From WHSW01 sp963828755 (GTDB taxonomy: Bacteria; Actinomycetota; Thermoleophilia; Solirubrobacterales; 70-9), in the NCBI GenBank assembly GCA_963828755.1, contig CAWHFY010000003.1, positions 62,001 to 126,000 of the forward strand: a DNA stretch of 64,000 nt, read 5' to 3'. The translations under genes and the position numbers were made by a program. The notes under the pieces were generated by a model. It saw nothing but the letters and a program-made list of their open reading frames with translations. It did no database searches and was not told where the DNA came from. Every line of letters begins with the position of its first letter. Within the stretch, counting starts at the first letter, position 1. Below are positions 53,061 to 62,034 of the stretch, in pieces.

Positions 53061-53969
53061 TCAGGGACCGGCGCCGAGCAGCAGCTCGAGCAACGCCTTC
53101 TGGGCGTGCAGGCGGTTCTCGGCCTGATCCCAGACCGCCGACCGCTCCCCGTAGAGCGCCCCCTCGGAGATCTCCTCGCCCGGGTGCGCGGGCAGGCAGT
53201 GCAACGCGATCGCGCGCTCCGACCCGAGCGCCAGAAGCTGCTCGTTGAGCTGGTACGGCCCGAGGTCCGCGCGGCGGCGCGCGGCCTCCTCCTCATCGCC
53301 CATGCTCACCCAGACGTCCGTGTACAGCGCGTCGGCACCGGCCGCCGCCTCGCGGGCATCGTGGGTGTCGAGCGCCGCCAGGCCCGGTTCGAGCTCATAA
53401 CCGGGCGGCGTCGCGACCCGGACCTCGACCCCGGCGAGCCGCCCGAGGATCGCCAGCGACCGGGCGACGTTGTTGCCGTCGCCGACGTAGGCGACCTTGA
53501 CCCCGGCCAGCTCGCCGAAGCGCTCGCGCAGCGTCTGCAGGTCGGCCAGCGCCTGGCACGGATGATGGAGATGGGTGAGCGCGTTGACCACCGGCACCGT
53601 CGCCGTGCCCGCGAGCTCGACCACCTGCTCATGGTCGCCGGCGCGGATCACGATCGCGTGGACGTAGCCGGAGAGGATCCGCGCTGTGTCGGCGATCGAC
53701 TCGCCGCGCCCGAGCTGCAGCTCGTCGGCGCGCAGCGCGAGCGGGTTCGCGCCGAGCTCGGTGACCCCGACCTGGAACGAGATTCGGGTCCGCGTGGACG
53801 GGCGCTGGAACAGCAGCGCGACCGTTCGTCCGCCGAGCTCACCCGCCCCGAGGCCGTCCTCGCGGCCGGCCTTGAGCCGGTCGGCGCGCTCGAGCAGCGC
53901 CTCGAGCTCGGCGGCGCTCAGCTCCTCGCCGGTGAGAAAGTGTCGAACGACCCCGTTCAAGCAGGGCAT
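53061..53969 (-). CDS. argF: Ornithine carbamoyltransferase
   Basis: A 302-residue transferase forming citrulline from ornithine and carbamoyl phosphate. Carbamoyl-phosphate motif: LFQRPSTRTRISFQVG (S-T-R-T-R). Ornithine-binding and catalytic parts: LTHLHHPCQALADLQTL (H-H-P-C-Q), VAYVGDGNNVARSLAIL, YTDVWVSMGDEEEAARR (SMG loop) and IALHCLPAHPGEEISEG (H-C-L-P). The start MPCLNGVVRHF at 53969 is 3 bases from the divergent endonuclease gene start, so the two promoters overlap. Other arginine genes are absent here. It belongs to the urea-cycle side of arginine synthesis, unlike the arginine-consuming operon at 7-11 kb. Confidence 0.93.
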   Translation of the reverse strand: MPCLNGVVRHFLTGEELSAAELEALLERADRLKAGREDGLGAGELGGRTVALLFQRPSTRTRISFQVGVTELGANPLALRADELQLGRGESIADTARILSGYVHAIVIRAGDHEQVVELAGTATVPVVNALTHLHHPCQALADLQTLRERFGELAGVKVAYVGDGNNVARSLAILGRLAGVEVRVATPPGYELEPGLAALDTHDAREAAAGADALYTDVWVSMGDEEEAARRRADLGPYQLNEQLLALGSERAIALHCLPAHPGEEISEGALYGERSAVWDQAENRLHAQKALLELLLGAGP

Positions 53970-53972
53970 TCT

Positions 53973-54839
53973 ATGGTCGCAATGGAGCTGCGCGCGCTGA
54001 CCTGGAACCTCTTTCACGGACGCGACCACCCGCCAAACCGGGCGCTCGACAGTTGGCGCTCGCGGCTGTGGAGGCGCAGCGAACGCGATCGCACCCACGT
54101 CCAGGTCAACCGCGACCTGTTCGACGAGTTCGCGGCCGTGATCGCGCGTGAGCGGTGGGACGTTGCCCTGTTTCAGGAGACACCGCCGCGCTGGGCGGCC
54201 GGGCTCGCCGCGGCGACCGGCGCCGAATCACACCTGGCGCTGACCTCGCGCAATGGCCTCGCGCGGTTGCGCGGCTGGCTCGCGCGCCTCAACCCTGACC
54301 TGATCGCCTCGAACGAAGGCGGCTCGAACCTGACCCTGGTGCGCGGCCGCATCCTCGAGCGGCGCACGCTCGAGCTGACCCCCGGCCCGCGGCCGGAGCG
54401 CCGCGTGATGGCGTTCACCCGCTGCGCGATCGGCGACCTCGGGGGCGAGCTGTGCGTCGCCAACCTGCACGCGAGCGCCGGCCCCAGCCGCCGAGCCGAG
54501 GCCGAACGCGAAGTGGAGCTCGCCGCGCAGCATGCAACCGAATGGGCGGGCGCCGCGCCGCTGCTCCTGGGCGGCGACCTCAACCTGAGGCCACGTGACA
54601 CCGACCTGTACGCCCGTCTCGAGGAACGCCTGGGCCTCAGCGCCCCGACCGCCCCCGGCTCGCTCGACCACCTGCTCGCCCGCGGGCTGGAACCCGTCGC
54701 CGTGGCCCGGGCGTGGGCGCCTGAGCGGCGGGAGCTCGACGAGCAGGGGCTGGCGATCAGGCTCTCCGACCACGCGCCCGTCGAGGCGACGTTCCGGCTC
54801 GTCGACCCGGGAGGTTCACCCCGACCGCCCGGAAAGTGA
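53973..54839 (+). CDS. Endonuclease/exonuclease/phosphatase family protein
   Basis: A 288-residue metal-dependent phosphoesterase of the DNase I-like fold. The core motifs are in order: ALTWNLFHGRDHPPN (Asn), WDVALFQETPPRWAAGLA (metal Glu), PLLLGGDLNLRPRD (D-x-N), LDHLLARGLEPVAV and IRLSDHAPVEATFR (S-D-H). These define nuclease or phosphodiesterase chemistry, but DNA, RNA, phosphoinositide or nucleotide substrates are all possible. No signal peptide is present. The start is MVAMEL at 53973 or ATG 53982. It is divergent from argF. Confidence 0.85.
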   Translation: MVAMELRALTWNLFHGRDHPPNRALDSWRSRLWRRSERDRTHVQVNRDLFDEFAAVIARERWDVALFQETPPRWAAGLAAATGAESHLALTSRNGLARLRGWLARLNPDLIASNEGGSNLTLVRGRILERRTLELTPGPRPERRVMAFTRCAIGDLGGELCVANLHASAGPSRRAEAEREVELAAQHATEWAGAAPLLLGGDLNLRPRDTDLYARLEERLGLSAPTAPGSLDHLLARGLEPVAVARAWAPERRELDEQGLAIRLSDHAPVEATFRLVDPGGSPRPPGK

Positions 54840-54882
54840 GATAGTCAGCCTGATTCTCACGCCGGCTCTCTAGGAGGCACAT

Positions 54883-55608
54883 ATGGCGACCAGGTCCGGA
54901 GGCTCGAAGTCCACAGGCGGATCGCGTAAGCGAACCACGGTCAAGGCGAAGCCGAAGCCGAAGCCCAGGCGGGCCGCCTCGTCGCGCGCGTCGAGCACGC
55001 GCACGACGACGAGCCGCTCGACCAGCCGCGCCTCGGCCGGCCGCTCGGACAAGAGCGTGCAGGCGTTTCGCGATGCGCTCGAGCGCAGCCGCACCGCGCT
55101 CGAGTCGAACGTGACGATGCCGCGCGAGCGCGTCCAAGAGGTCGTCGACGACGCGGTCAAGCGCGGGCGAATGACTCGCGACGACGCAAACGAGCTCGTC
55201 TCGAACCTGGTCAGCCGCAGCCGCAAGGCGACCGACGACCTGATGCGTGACCTCGAGAAACTGCTCGAGCAGGCGCGCAAGGAAGTCGAGGCTCGGACGA
55301 CGAAGGCGCGCAAGGAGATTGAAGCTCGGACGACCTCCACCCGGAAGCAGGCCACCCGCGCCGCCGGGCGCGTCAGCCGGGTCGCGCGCGATGCCGCCGA
55401 CCGCCCGCTCGCCTCGGCCGACAAGCTGCGCCGCCGCGCCGGGGCCCCCGGGCCGCCGATCGTCGGCTACGAGCAGCTCACCGCGCCGCAGGTGAAGTCA
55501 CGCCTCAAGGATCTGAACAAGGCCGACCTGCGCAAGGTCCGCACCCAGGAGAAGCGCGGCAAGGCACGCAAGAGCATCCTCGACGCGATCGAGAAGCAGC
55601 TGGGCTGA
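54883..55608 (+). CDS. Histone H1-like/phasin-like basic coiled-coil protein
   Basis: A 241-residue protein with AGGAGG 5 bases before ATG 54883. Residues 1-55 are Lys/Arg/Ser/Thr/Ala/Pro-rich (KRTTVKAKPKPKPRRAASSR), like bacterial H1-type tails. Residues 60-130 are a helical segment (FRDALERSRTALESNVTMPR), and 130-175 a predicted coiled coil (LMRDLEKLLEQARKEVEART). The C-terminal 45 residues form a charged helical module (GYEQLTAPQVKSRLKDLNKA). It may bind DNA or polyphosphate, or coat granules. The first region makes nucleoid association the leading idea. No catalytic role is likely. Confidence 0.72.
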   Translation: MATRSGGSKSTGGSRKRTTVKAKPKPKPRRAASSRASSTRTTTSRSTSRASAGRSDKSVQAFRDALERSRTALESNVTMPRERVQEVVDDAVKRGRMTRDDANELVSNLVSRSRKATDDLMRDLEKLLEQARKEVEARTTKARKEIEARTTSTRKQATRAAGRVSRVARDAADRPLASADKLRRRAGAPGPPIVGYEQLTAPQVKSRLKDLNKADLRKVRTQEKRGKARKSILDAIEKQLG

Positions 55609-55664
55609 GGCCGCTCGATTTGGCAGTAACAGGGTCGCGTCGGCGGGAGCGCCGGGTAGGCACA

Positions 55665-55715
55665 CGGCTCCTTCCACGAACTGCGTAGTAGCTGGGTAGT
55701 TGGTGGAAGGAGCCG
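55665..55715. terminator. 13-bp perfect hairpin between convergent genes
   Basis: CGGCTCCTTCCAC (55665-55677) and GTGGAAGGAGCCG (55703-55715) pair perfectly around a 25-nt loop that itself contains two GTAGT units. It lies 56 bases after the histone-like gene stop and 39 bases before the end of the convergent peptidase gene. The loop is longer than in a standard terminator and there is no U-tract, so a bidirectional terminator is only one possibility. Confidence 0.5.
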
Positions 55716-55753
55716 AGGGGGACCGGCGGCCCGCGATTCGGCGCGGTGCGGAG

Positions 55754-57247
55754 CTAGCTCGTCGTGAGTTCGGCGATCAGCGGGCCGAAGTCGAGGCTCT
55801 CGTCGAGCGTCTCCGCGAGGAGCTCCTCGGCCGAGAGCCGCTGGCCGTGGCGCCACAGATCGCGTAGCCAGGCGCCTGCCTGCGGCTCGGCGTACCAGCG
55901 CTCGCCGAAGCGCTCGCGGAGGTGGCGGCGCCAGTGGGTCTCGAGCGCCCAGGCGCGCAGGTAACAGACGACGTAGAAGCCCGGGTCGACGTCCGTGAGC
56001 CAGGTCTGGGCCGGCCAGCGGACTCCGGTCGCGGCGCCGAGCAGCTCGGCGTAGCGGGCGGGCATTCGCTCGAAATCGGGGCGCTCCCCGTGCAGCTCGC
56101 GCTCGTAGCTGAGCTTCGCGCAGTAGCGGCGCAGCAGCACGAGCCAGGCGGCGCGGGCGTGGTCGGCGACCCCCGAAGCGGCGTCGATCTCGAGCTGCTC
56201 GGCGAGCCAGGTCGGGTCCTCAGTCAGGCGCTCGAACAGGAACGCGAACGACTCGGTCACCCCGTTGTCGCCCAGGTACCGGTACTCGAAGGCGAGTCCG
56301 CGATCGACGTGCGCATAGTGCTCGGTGTGGCCACCCTCGTGCATGAGTGCGCCGAAGTCCTCGCGGCCGCCCACCGGGGCGATCACGAGATAGACCTCGT
56401 CGGGCACCCGCAGCGGGGCGCAGAAGGCGCGCGGCGACTTCGTCGGCCGCGGATCGGCGTCGAGGTGGACGTTGGACTGCGCGTCGAGGTTGATCCCGAG
56501 CCCGGCCACGGTGGCCGCGAAGGCGGGGCGCAGAAGCTCGGCGTCGAATCCCGCGTCGAGGTCGGCGGCGCGAAAGAAGCGCGGCAGATCCGAGCGGCGC
56601 AGCTCGCCGAGCTGGGGCAGTCCCGAGGCGTCGAGCCGAGGGGCGAGCGCTTCCGGGTAGGCCGCCTCGGTCGCGTCGAGCAGCTCGCGCGTCCGGTGCT
56701 CGAGGGCGGCGAAGTCGAGCTGGCGCAGGTCGGCGTAGGCGTCCGCGTAGCCGGCCCAGCCGAGCTCGCGACAGGTCTCGTGCGAGCGCTCCAGCGCCGC
56801 CCTCAACAGCGGCGTGATCTCCGACTCGACCGCCTCGTCCTGGGCTCGTTGCAGCGCCTCGCGGCGATCGGGGTCGGCCTCGTTCGCCTGCTCGACCGCG
56901 GCCTGGCGAAACGGGACCGGCTCACCGTCGAGCTCGAGCTCGAGCGTCGCCTCGAGCCGCGCCGACTCCTGGGCCTCGGCCTTGGTCAGCGCGCCGAGCA
57001 GCCCGTCGAGCGCGAACTGGGTCAGATACCGCAGGCCGCGGGCCTCCTCACCCGATGCGGACGAGGCGAGCTCACGCAGCGCGGCGACCCGGTCGGCGCT
57101 GAACAGACCCTCGTAGGCGGCGTACACGCGCTCGAGCTCGAGCTCGGATTTGTGACCCGCGCCCTGCAGGTAGTACTCGCGCTCGATCCGCTCGAGGAAG
57201 GCCTCGGCATCGGCGCGATAGGCGTCGACGTCGAGATTCGCGGCCAC
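55754..57247 (-). CDS. M3-like zinc metallopeptidase
   Basis: About 497 residues from GTG 57247 (VAANLDVDAYRADAEAFL). The longer open frame from 57280 would run into the divergent methyltransferase gene. The zinc site is FGALMHEGGHTEHYAHVD (H-E-x-x-H) with the downstream Glu in NGVTESFAFLFERLT. The N-terminal half is all-helical (ARGLRYLTQFALDGLLGAL), as in thimet oligopeptidase/oligoendopeptidase and carboxypeptidase Taq-like folds. There is no signal peptide, so it acts in the cytoplasm on peptides. The exact clan member (M3 or related) is uncertain. It is divergent from the RNA methyltransferase gene by 17 bases. Confidence 0.82.
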   Translation of the reverse strand: MAANLDVDAYRADAEAFLERIEREYYLQGAGHKSELELERVYAAYEGLFSADRVAALRELASSASGEEARGLRYLTQFALDGLLGALTKAEAQESARLEATLELELDGEPVPFRQAAVEQANEADPDRREALQRAQDEAVESEITPLLRAALERSHETCRELGWAGYADAYADLRQLDFAALEHRTRELLDATEAAYPEALAPRLDASGLPQLGELRRSDLPRFFRAADLDAGFDAELLRPAFAATVAGLGINLDAQSNVHLDADPRPTKSPRAFCAPLRVPDEVYLVIAPVGGREDFGALMHEGGHTEHYAHVDRGLAFEYRYLGDNGVTESFAFLFERLTEDPTWLAEQLEIDAASGVADHARAAWLVLLRRYCAKLSYERELHGERPDFERMPARYAELLGAATGVRWPAQTWLTDVDPGFYVVCYLRAWALETHWRRHLRERFGERWYAEPQAGAWLRDLWRHGQRLSAEELLAETLDESLDFGPLIAELTTS

Positions 57248-57264
57248 GCTGCAACGATAGAAGC

Positions 57265-58600
57265 ATGGAGACCGCCCCAACCAAGCCCCGAACCGGCGAC
57301 CGGCTCGAGCTCGAGATCGACTCGCTGGCCCAGGGCGGGCGCGGCGTCGCCCGCGCGGACGGCTACGTCGTCTTCGTCAGCGGTGCACTGCCCGGCGACC
57401 GTGTCCGGGTCCAGCTGACCAAGGCGAAGCGCGCCTACGCCGAGGGCAAGGCGATCGAGATGCTGCGCCCGAGCGAGGAGCGGATCGCGGACACCTGCGT
57501 CCACGACGGCGAGCCCTGTCCCGGCGCCCCGTGGCAGGGGATGACCTACGAGCGCCAGCTCGCCGAGAAGGCGGACCAGGTCGACGACGCGCTGCGTCGC
57601 CTCGGCCACCTCGAGGGCTACGAGCTCGAGCCGATCGAGCCGGCGGTCGAGGCCTGGCGCTATCGCAACAAGCTCGAGTACTCGTTCGGCCCGGGCGCCG
57701 ACCGGCTCGCGCTCGGCTTCCATCGCCGAGGCAGCTGGGCCGAGATCGTCGACGTCGACGACTGCAAGCTCGCCTCGGAGGCCAACAATGCGGCCCGCAA
57801 CGCGGTTCGCGAGTGGGCGATCACCGAAGGGATCCCCGCCTACGAGAGCGGGCCGCAGACCGGGGTGCTGCGCAACCTGGTCGTCCGCGAGGGCCGGCGC
57901 ACCGGACAGCTGCAGACCCGGTTGGTGACGTCGCCCGAGCGAGATCCCGCGCCCGCCGGTCGACCTGCACACGGTGATCGAGGGACCGGCCGGCGGCACC
58001 GACGGGCCGACCGGGGTGCTCGGCGCCGAGCACCTGACCGAGGAGCTCTGCGGCCTGCGCTTCCGGGTCTCGCACTCCGCCTTCATGCAGACCAACACCG
58101 AGATGGCCGAGCGCCTCTACGGGATCGCCGCCGAGTTCGCCGGCCTGAGCGGCAACGAACGCGTCTTCGACCTGTTCTGCGGGATCGGCACGATCGGTCT
58201 CTCGCTCGCCCCCCGGGCCGGCGAGGTCTGGGGTCTCGAGAGCATCGCCGACGCGGTCGCCGACGCCGAGATCAACGCGAGCCTGAACGGGATCGAGAAC
58301 GCCCGCTTCGTCGCCGCCGACGCGCGACTCGGGATCGCGCCGCTGCTCGAGCGCGCCGGCAGGCCCGACGTGGTGGTCGTCGATCCGCCCCGCTCGGGCC
58401 TGTCGAAGAAGATCGTCCGCCGCCTGCTCGAGTGCGAGGCGCCCCGGATCGTGTACGTCTCCTGCAACCCCACCACGCTGGCCCCGAACGCGGCTCAGCT
58501 CGTCGAGGCGGGCTATACGCTGCGGCGCGTGAAGCCGGTCGACATGTTCCCGCAGACGCCGCACGTCGAGGCGGTAGCCGTGTTCGAGAGGTCGACGTGA
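57265..58600 (+). CDS. RNA (uracil-5-)-methyltransferase, TrmA/RlmD family (one frameshift)
   Basis: About 445 residues. An N-terminal TRAM domain (GDRLELEIDSLAQGGRGVAR, GALPGDRVRVQLTK) is followed by a Cys region (TCVHDGEPCPGAPWQ) that lacks the full C-G-G-C of RlmD, so the iron-sulfur cluster is doubtful. After the frame change near 57950 the SAM domain has FMQTNTEMAERLYG, FDLFCGIGTIGLSLAPRAGE, VVVDPPRSGLSKKI, YVSCNPTTLAPN (catalytic Cys) and MFPQTPHVEAVAVFE. It methylates a uridine in 23S rRNA or tRNA. Its stop overlaps the next gene start as GTGA. Confidence 0.86.
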
Positions 58601-59374
58601 GCCGCGGGTTCGGGGTCGCCGCCGGGCTCGATCCGGACGTCGCCGGGCCGCTCGCGGAGCGCTGCGCCGAGCTCGGCTATACCTCGATGTGGTCGAACGA
58701 CCACCCGGGCGCGCTCGGACTCGAGACGCTGAAGGTCTTCGGCGACGCCGCTCCGGCGCTCGAGCTCGGGGTCGCGGTGATGGCACTCGACCGCCACCGG
58801 CCGGCGGAGATCAACGCCGAGATCGACCGGCTCGGCCTCGACCGCGAGCGGCTCTGGCTCGGGGTCGGCGCCGGCTTTTCGAAGCAGCCGCTGACGACGA
58901 TGTCGCAGGCGCTACCGGACTTGCGCGAGCGAGCTCCCCGGCGTGCGCCTCGTGCTCGCCGCGATGGGGCCGAAGATGTGCAGGCTCGGCGGCTCCTCAT
59001 ACGACGGCGTCTTCTTCAATTGGATGACCCCCGAGTTCGCCGCTTCAGCCCGACTCAACGTCGAGTCCGGCGCCGCCGACGTCCCCCGCGATCCGCCGCC
59101 GGTGCTCGGGTACGTGCGGACGGCGGTCGGGGAGGACGCCCGCGAGCGGCTCGCCAAGGAGGAGTCGTTTTACCGCGACCTCCACGACGGCTATCGCAAC
59201 CACTTCGACCGGCTCGGCGAGCCCGAGGGCACGGTCGGGGTCGCCGCGGCCGATCGCGAGGAGGCGCAGCGGCTGCTCGGCGCCTACGAGGCGCTCGACG
59301 TCACCGTGGTTCGCGGGCTCGCGAGCGGCCACGTCGAGGCGATGACCACCGTGGCCGAGGCCGCGGCGCCCTAG
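58597..59374 (+). CDS. LLM-class flavin/F420-dependent oxidoreductase (one frameshift)
   Basis: About 258 residues from GTG 58597, coupled to the methyltransferase. FGVAAGLDPDVAGPLAERCA and ELGYTSMWSNDHPGALGLE are the start of a luciferase-like TIM barrel, with DRHRPAEINAEIDRLGLDRE and WLGVGAGFSKQPLTTM further on. The frame changes near 58935, and the end reads RLVLAAMGPKMCRLGGSS ... VRGLASGHVEAMTTVAEAAAP. It is shorter than many family members (about 300-350). F420 or FMN would be the cofactor; the substrate is unknown. The stop region touches the convergent UDG gene (59371). Confidence 0.75.
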
Positions 59375-60057
59375 TACGGCGGCAGGTCCGAGTACCAGTC
59401 GCCGAGCGCGCGGAACGCCTTCCAGAACTCCCGCTTCGGCTCCTCCGAGTCGAGCGAGTCGTCGATGTCGGGAACGTAGAGGACGTCGATCGTCGGAGTC
59501 AGCCCCTGGATCTCGCCCAGCGTCGGCTCGAGGCTGCCGGACATCGGCACCCCGACCTCGTCGAGCGTCTCGAGCGCTCGCTCGCCCATCACCACGATGC
59601 AGCGCGGCTGGACGATCGCGATCTCCTCGACGATCCGCTCGACGCATTCGCCGCCGGCGAGCGCCGGGTCGGAGACCGGGCACTTCACGCACAGCGTCCC
59701 GTAGACGGCGAGCGGGTCGATCCCGAGCCGCTTGAAGCTCTTCATCAGCGCGTTGCCGGAGCGGCCGTAGAAGGCCACCCCCTCCTCGATCTCCGCCGCC
59801 GTCGGCGCGTACTTGAGCAGCATGATGTCGGCCTGCGGATGGCCGGAGCCGAGCACCGGCATCAGGTTGCCGCGCGGGCAGTGGGAGCATTCCTGGAGGC
59901 GGTGCGTGAGCTGGTTCAGCTCGCGGATCGCGCGCTCGAGGTACTTCTCCTGGATTTCGTCGTCAGTGGTCGGCAAGCGTCCTCCCGGCCCGCTTTCCGA
60001 GCCGGGATCATTCTTTGACGGCTCCGACCGCCCTCCTGCCGGGCCCGGCGTCTGCAT
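59371..60057 (-). CDS. Uracil-DNA glycosylase superfamily protein with Fe-S cysteines
   Basis: A 228-residue protein from ATG 60057, which overlaps the stop of the preceding gene (TGATG). The Cys in LQECSHCPRGN (C-x2-C) and TLCVKCPVSD, plus a Cys in GGECVERI, match the 4Fe-4S site of family 4/5 UDGs. GVAFYGRSGNALMKSFKRLG is the uracil-recognition loop, PRCIVVMGERALETL the core strand, and VLYVPDIDD replaces the usual late H-P-S-motif. It probably removes uracil from DNA, but the altered last motif makes the activity uncertain. It is cotranscribed with the glycosyltransferase-PHP gene. Confidence 0.8.
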   Translation of the reverse strand: MQTPGPAGGRSEPSKNDPGSESGPGGRLPTTDDEIQEKYLERAIRELNQLTHRLQECSHCPRGNLMPVLGSGHPQADIMLLKYAPTAAEIEEGVAFYGRSGNALMKSFKRLGIDPLAVYGTLCVKCPVSDPALAGGECVERIVEEIAIVQPRCIVVMGERALETLDEVGVPMSGSLEPTLGEIQGLTPTIDVLYVPDIDDSLDSEEPKREFWKAFRALGDWYSDLPPY

Positions 60058-61959
60058 CAGGCCTTGCCTGCCCGAGTCTCGAGCCGTTTGCCGCCTCGCC
60101 CGCCGCCGGTCTGCAGCCACTTGAGCGTCTGCACGTAGACCAGGTTGCGCTTCTTGCGGACGATGTCCGCGTCGCGCATCGACTCGAGGAACTCCTGCGG
60201 CCCGTCGAAGTCGTGGACGCGGGTCATCACGGTGCCGAGGCCCTGGGCGACATGGCTGTCGGAGCCGGCGCCGGGGACGATCCGGTACTTGGCCGCGAAC
60301 CGCTCCGCCTCCTCGTTGAACGCGCTGAGCGCGACCCGCGGGTTGAAGACCTCGAGGATGTCGATCTCCTCGACCATGTCGAGCAGGTGCTCGTAGTCCG
60401 GGACCGAGTGCAAGCGGTCGAAAGGATGCGGGACGTAGACGAGCCCGTTCTGACGCCGGATCTCGGCGATCGTCTCGGCCATCGTCATACCGCGTTCGAT
60501 TCTCTCGTTCAAAAAGAGGCCGATCACCTCCCCCTGCTCAGCGGTCTTCACCTCCTCGGCGATGATCACCTTGACCCCGAAGTCCTCCGCCACCTCCGCG
60601 GCTGCGAAGGCGCCCGAGACCTCGTTGTGGTCGGTGATCGCGATCGCCCCGAGCCCGGCCTCACGCGCGGTCGCCAGCAGCGTCTCGACCGGGGTCGCGC
60701 AGTCCGAGGAGTGATCGGTGTGCATGTGCAGGTCGACGTGGATCTCGCGCCGGCGCGAGATCCGGCGGCGCAGCTCGGGGTTGCCGCGGGGATCGTGGCG
60801 GCGCGCCGCCAGCCGGGCGTAGATCTCCTCGACCCGGTCGGCCACCGAGCCCCAGTCGGGAACCGAGCCCGCGGCCTTGCGCACCAGGCCGCGGCGCAGC
60901 GGGTCGCTCGAGAGCAGGCGCTCGAGCTGGCCGGCGAGCGTGATCGCATCGCCGGGCTGAAACAGCAGGCCGAGCTCGCCGTCGCGGGTGAGCTCGTTGT
61001 AGAGCGGCAGCTGCGAGCAGACCGGAACCGTCCCGGTCGCGAGCGCCTTGCGGACCAGCCCCGGCGCCGATCGCGGCCCGCCCGAGGCCGCGACGAGCAC
61101 GTCGGCCGCCGCGATCAGCTGATCCGCCGCGGCGTCGCCAGGGCCGACCACCCGGACCCGGTCGCGGAGCCTTTGCGAGACCCTGACCTCGGTCTTGTCG
61201 GGGGTCCAGACGGCGGCCTCCCAGGAACCGTCGGCCGGGAGGCGCCGGATCGCGCGCAGGAACAGGCGCAGCGAGCCGCGCTCCTCGTCGAGGCAGAAGG
61301 CGATCCGCAGCGGCCGCTCGCCCTCGGGCCGCGGCGCGCCCGGCCACCAGGGGTCGACGGCGTGATCTGCTCCGGGCTCGACCCGCTCATAGGGGCCGGG
61401 AAAGAAGCGCTGCAGCAGCGCCTCGGTCGCTTCGCAGCTCGTCGTGCGGGCGTCGAGGCGGCCGAGGAAGATCTCGACCAGCGGCCTCGCGACCTGGGTG
61501 GAGAGGGTCCGTTCGGTCGGCTCGAAGAAGCTGCCGACGTTGAGCGACCGCGAGTAGCGCAGCGCCGCCGACCCGAGGCTGGGGGCGAACGGGTCGTGGA
61601 CGTGGACGAGGTCGAAGTCGACCCCGCCGAGCAGGCGCTCGAGCGCCCGGGTCGCGTCGACCGGCAGCGGTGCCGCCCGCGGCCGCGGCCCGCGCGGCAA
61701 CGGGATCCCGGTGCCGAGCGCCAGCACCCGGGGCTGGCTCGGCGCAAACAGCGAGGCCGGCCGTTCGAGCGCGGCGGCGATCGCCTGGCGCGATTCGCGA
61801 ACCTCGCGGCGCGAGCCGGACGCCGTCGCGATCACGACCCGATGCCCGCGTTCGGCGAGCTCGGCCGAGACCCGCGCGACGAACGCAGTTGACCTCGTGG
61901 CGCATCGCCCACGGATGCGGGGTCACCTGGGCGATCGTGAAGCGCTCTGACGAAGCCAC
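60057..61959 (-). CDS. Glycosyltransferase (GT4-like) fused to a PHP phosphoesterase domain (one frameshift)
   Basis: About 634 residues. The N-terminal part is a GT-B glycosyltransferase: TIAQVTPHPWAMRHEVN opening, VDFDLVHVHDPFAPSLGSAA, SLNVGSFFEPTERTL and APGLVRKALATGTVPVCSQL. The C-terminal part is a PHP domain with the metal ligands in VDLHMHTDHSSDCATP, AIAITDHNEVSGAFAAAE, VIIAEEVKTAEQ, VYVPHPFDRLHSVP and VPGAGSDSHVAQGLGTVM. The frame changes near 61888, where one extra T interrupts the reading; the correct junction is HEVN-AFVARVSAELAERG. The fusion could make and trim, or make and release, a phospho-sugar. The adjacent inositol-phosphate synthase and CDP-alcohol transferase suggest phosphatidylinositol glycans. 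Confidence 0.8.
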
Positions 61960-61982
61960 CGACGCAGGATAGGTGGTGAAAC

Positions 61983-62012
61983 GACGAGGACCCGCCGGAG
62001 CGGGCCCTCGTC
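61983..62012 (-). terminator. Terminator of the inositol-phosphate synthase gene
   Basis: On the minus strand GACGAGGGCCCGC and GCGGGTCCTCGTC form a 13-bp stem (one G-U pair) around TCCG, followed by GTTTC. It lies 22 bases after the ino1 stop and before the glycosyltransferase-PHP start. The G-U pair is only a pair in minus-strand RNA, which supports minus-strand function. Confidence 0.8.
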
Positions 62013-62034
62013 CAAAACGCTCGCGTCGCGGGGT

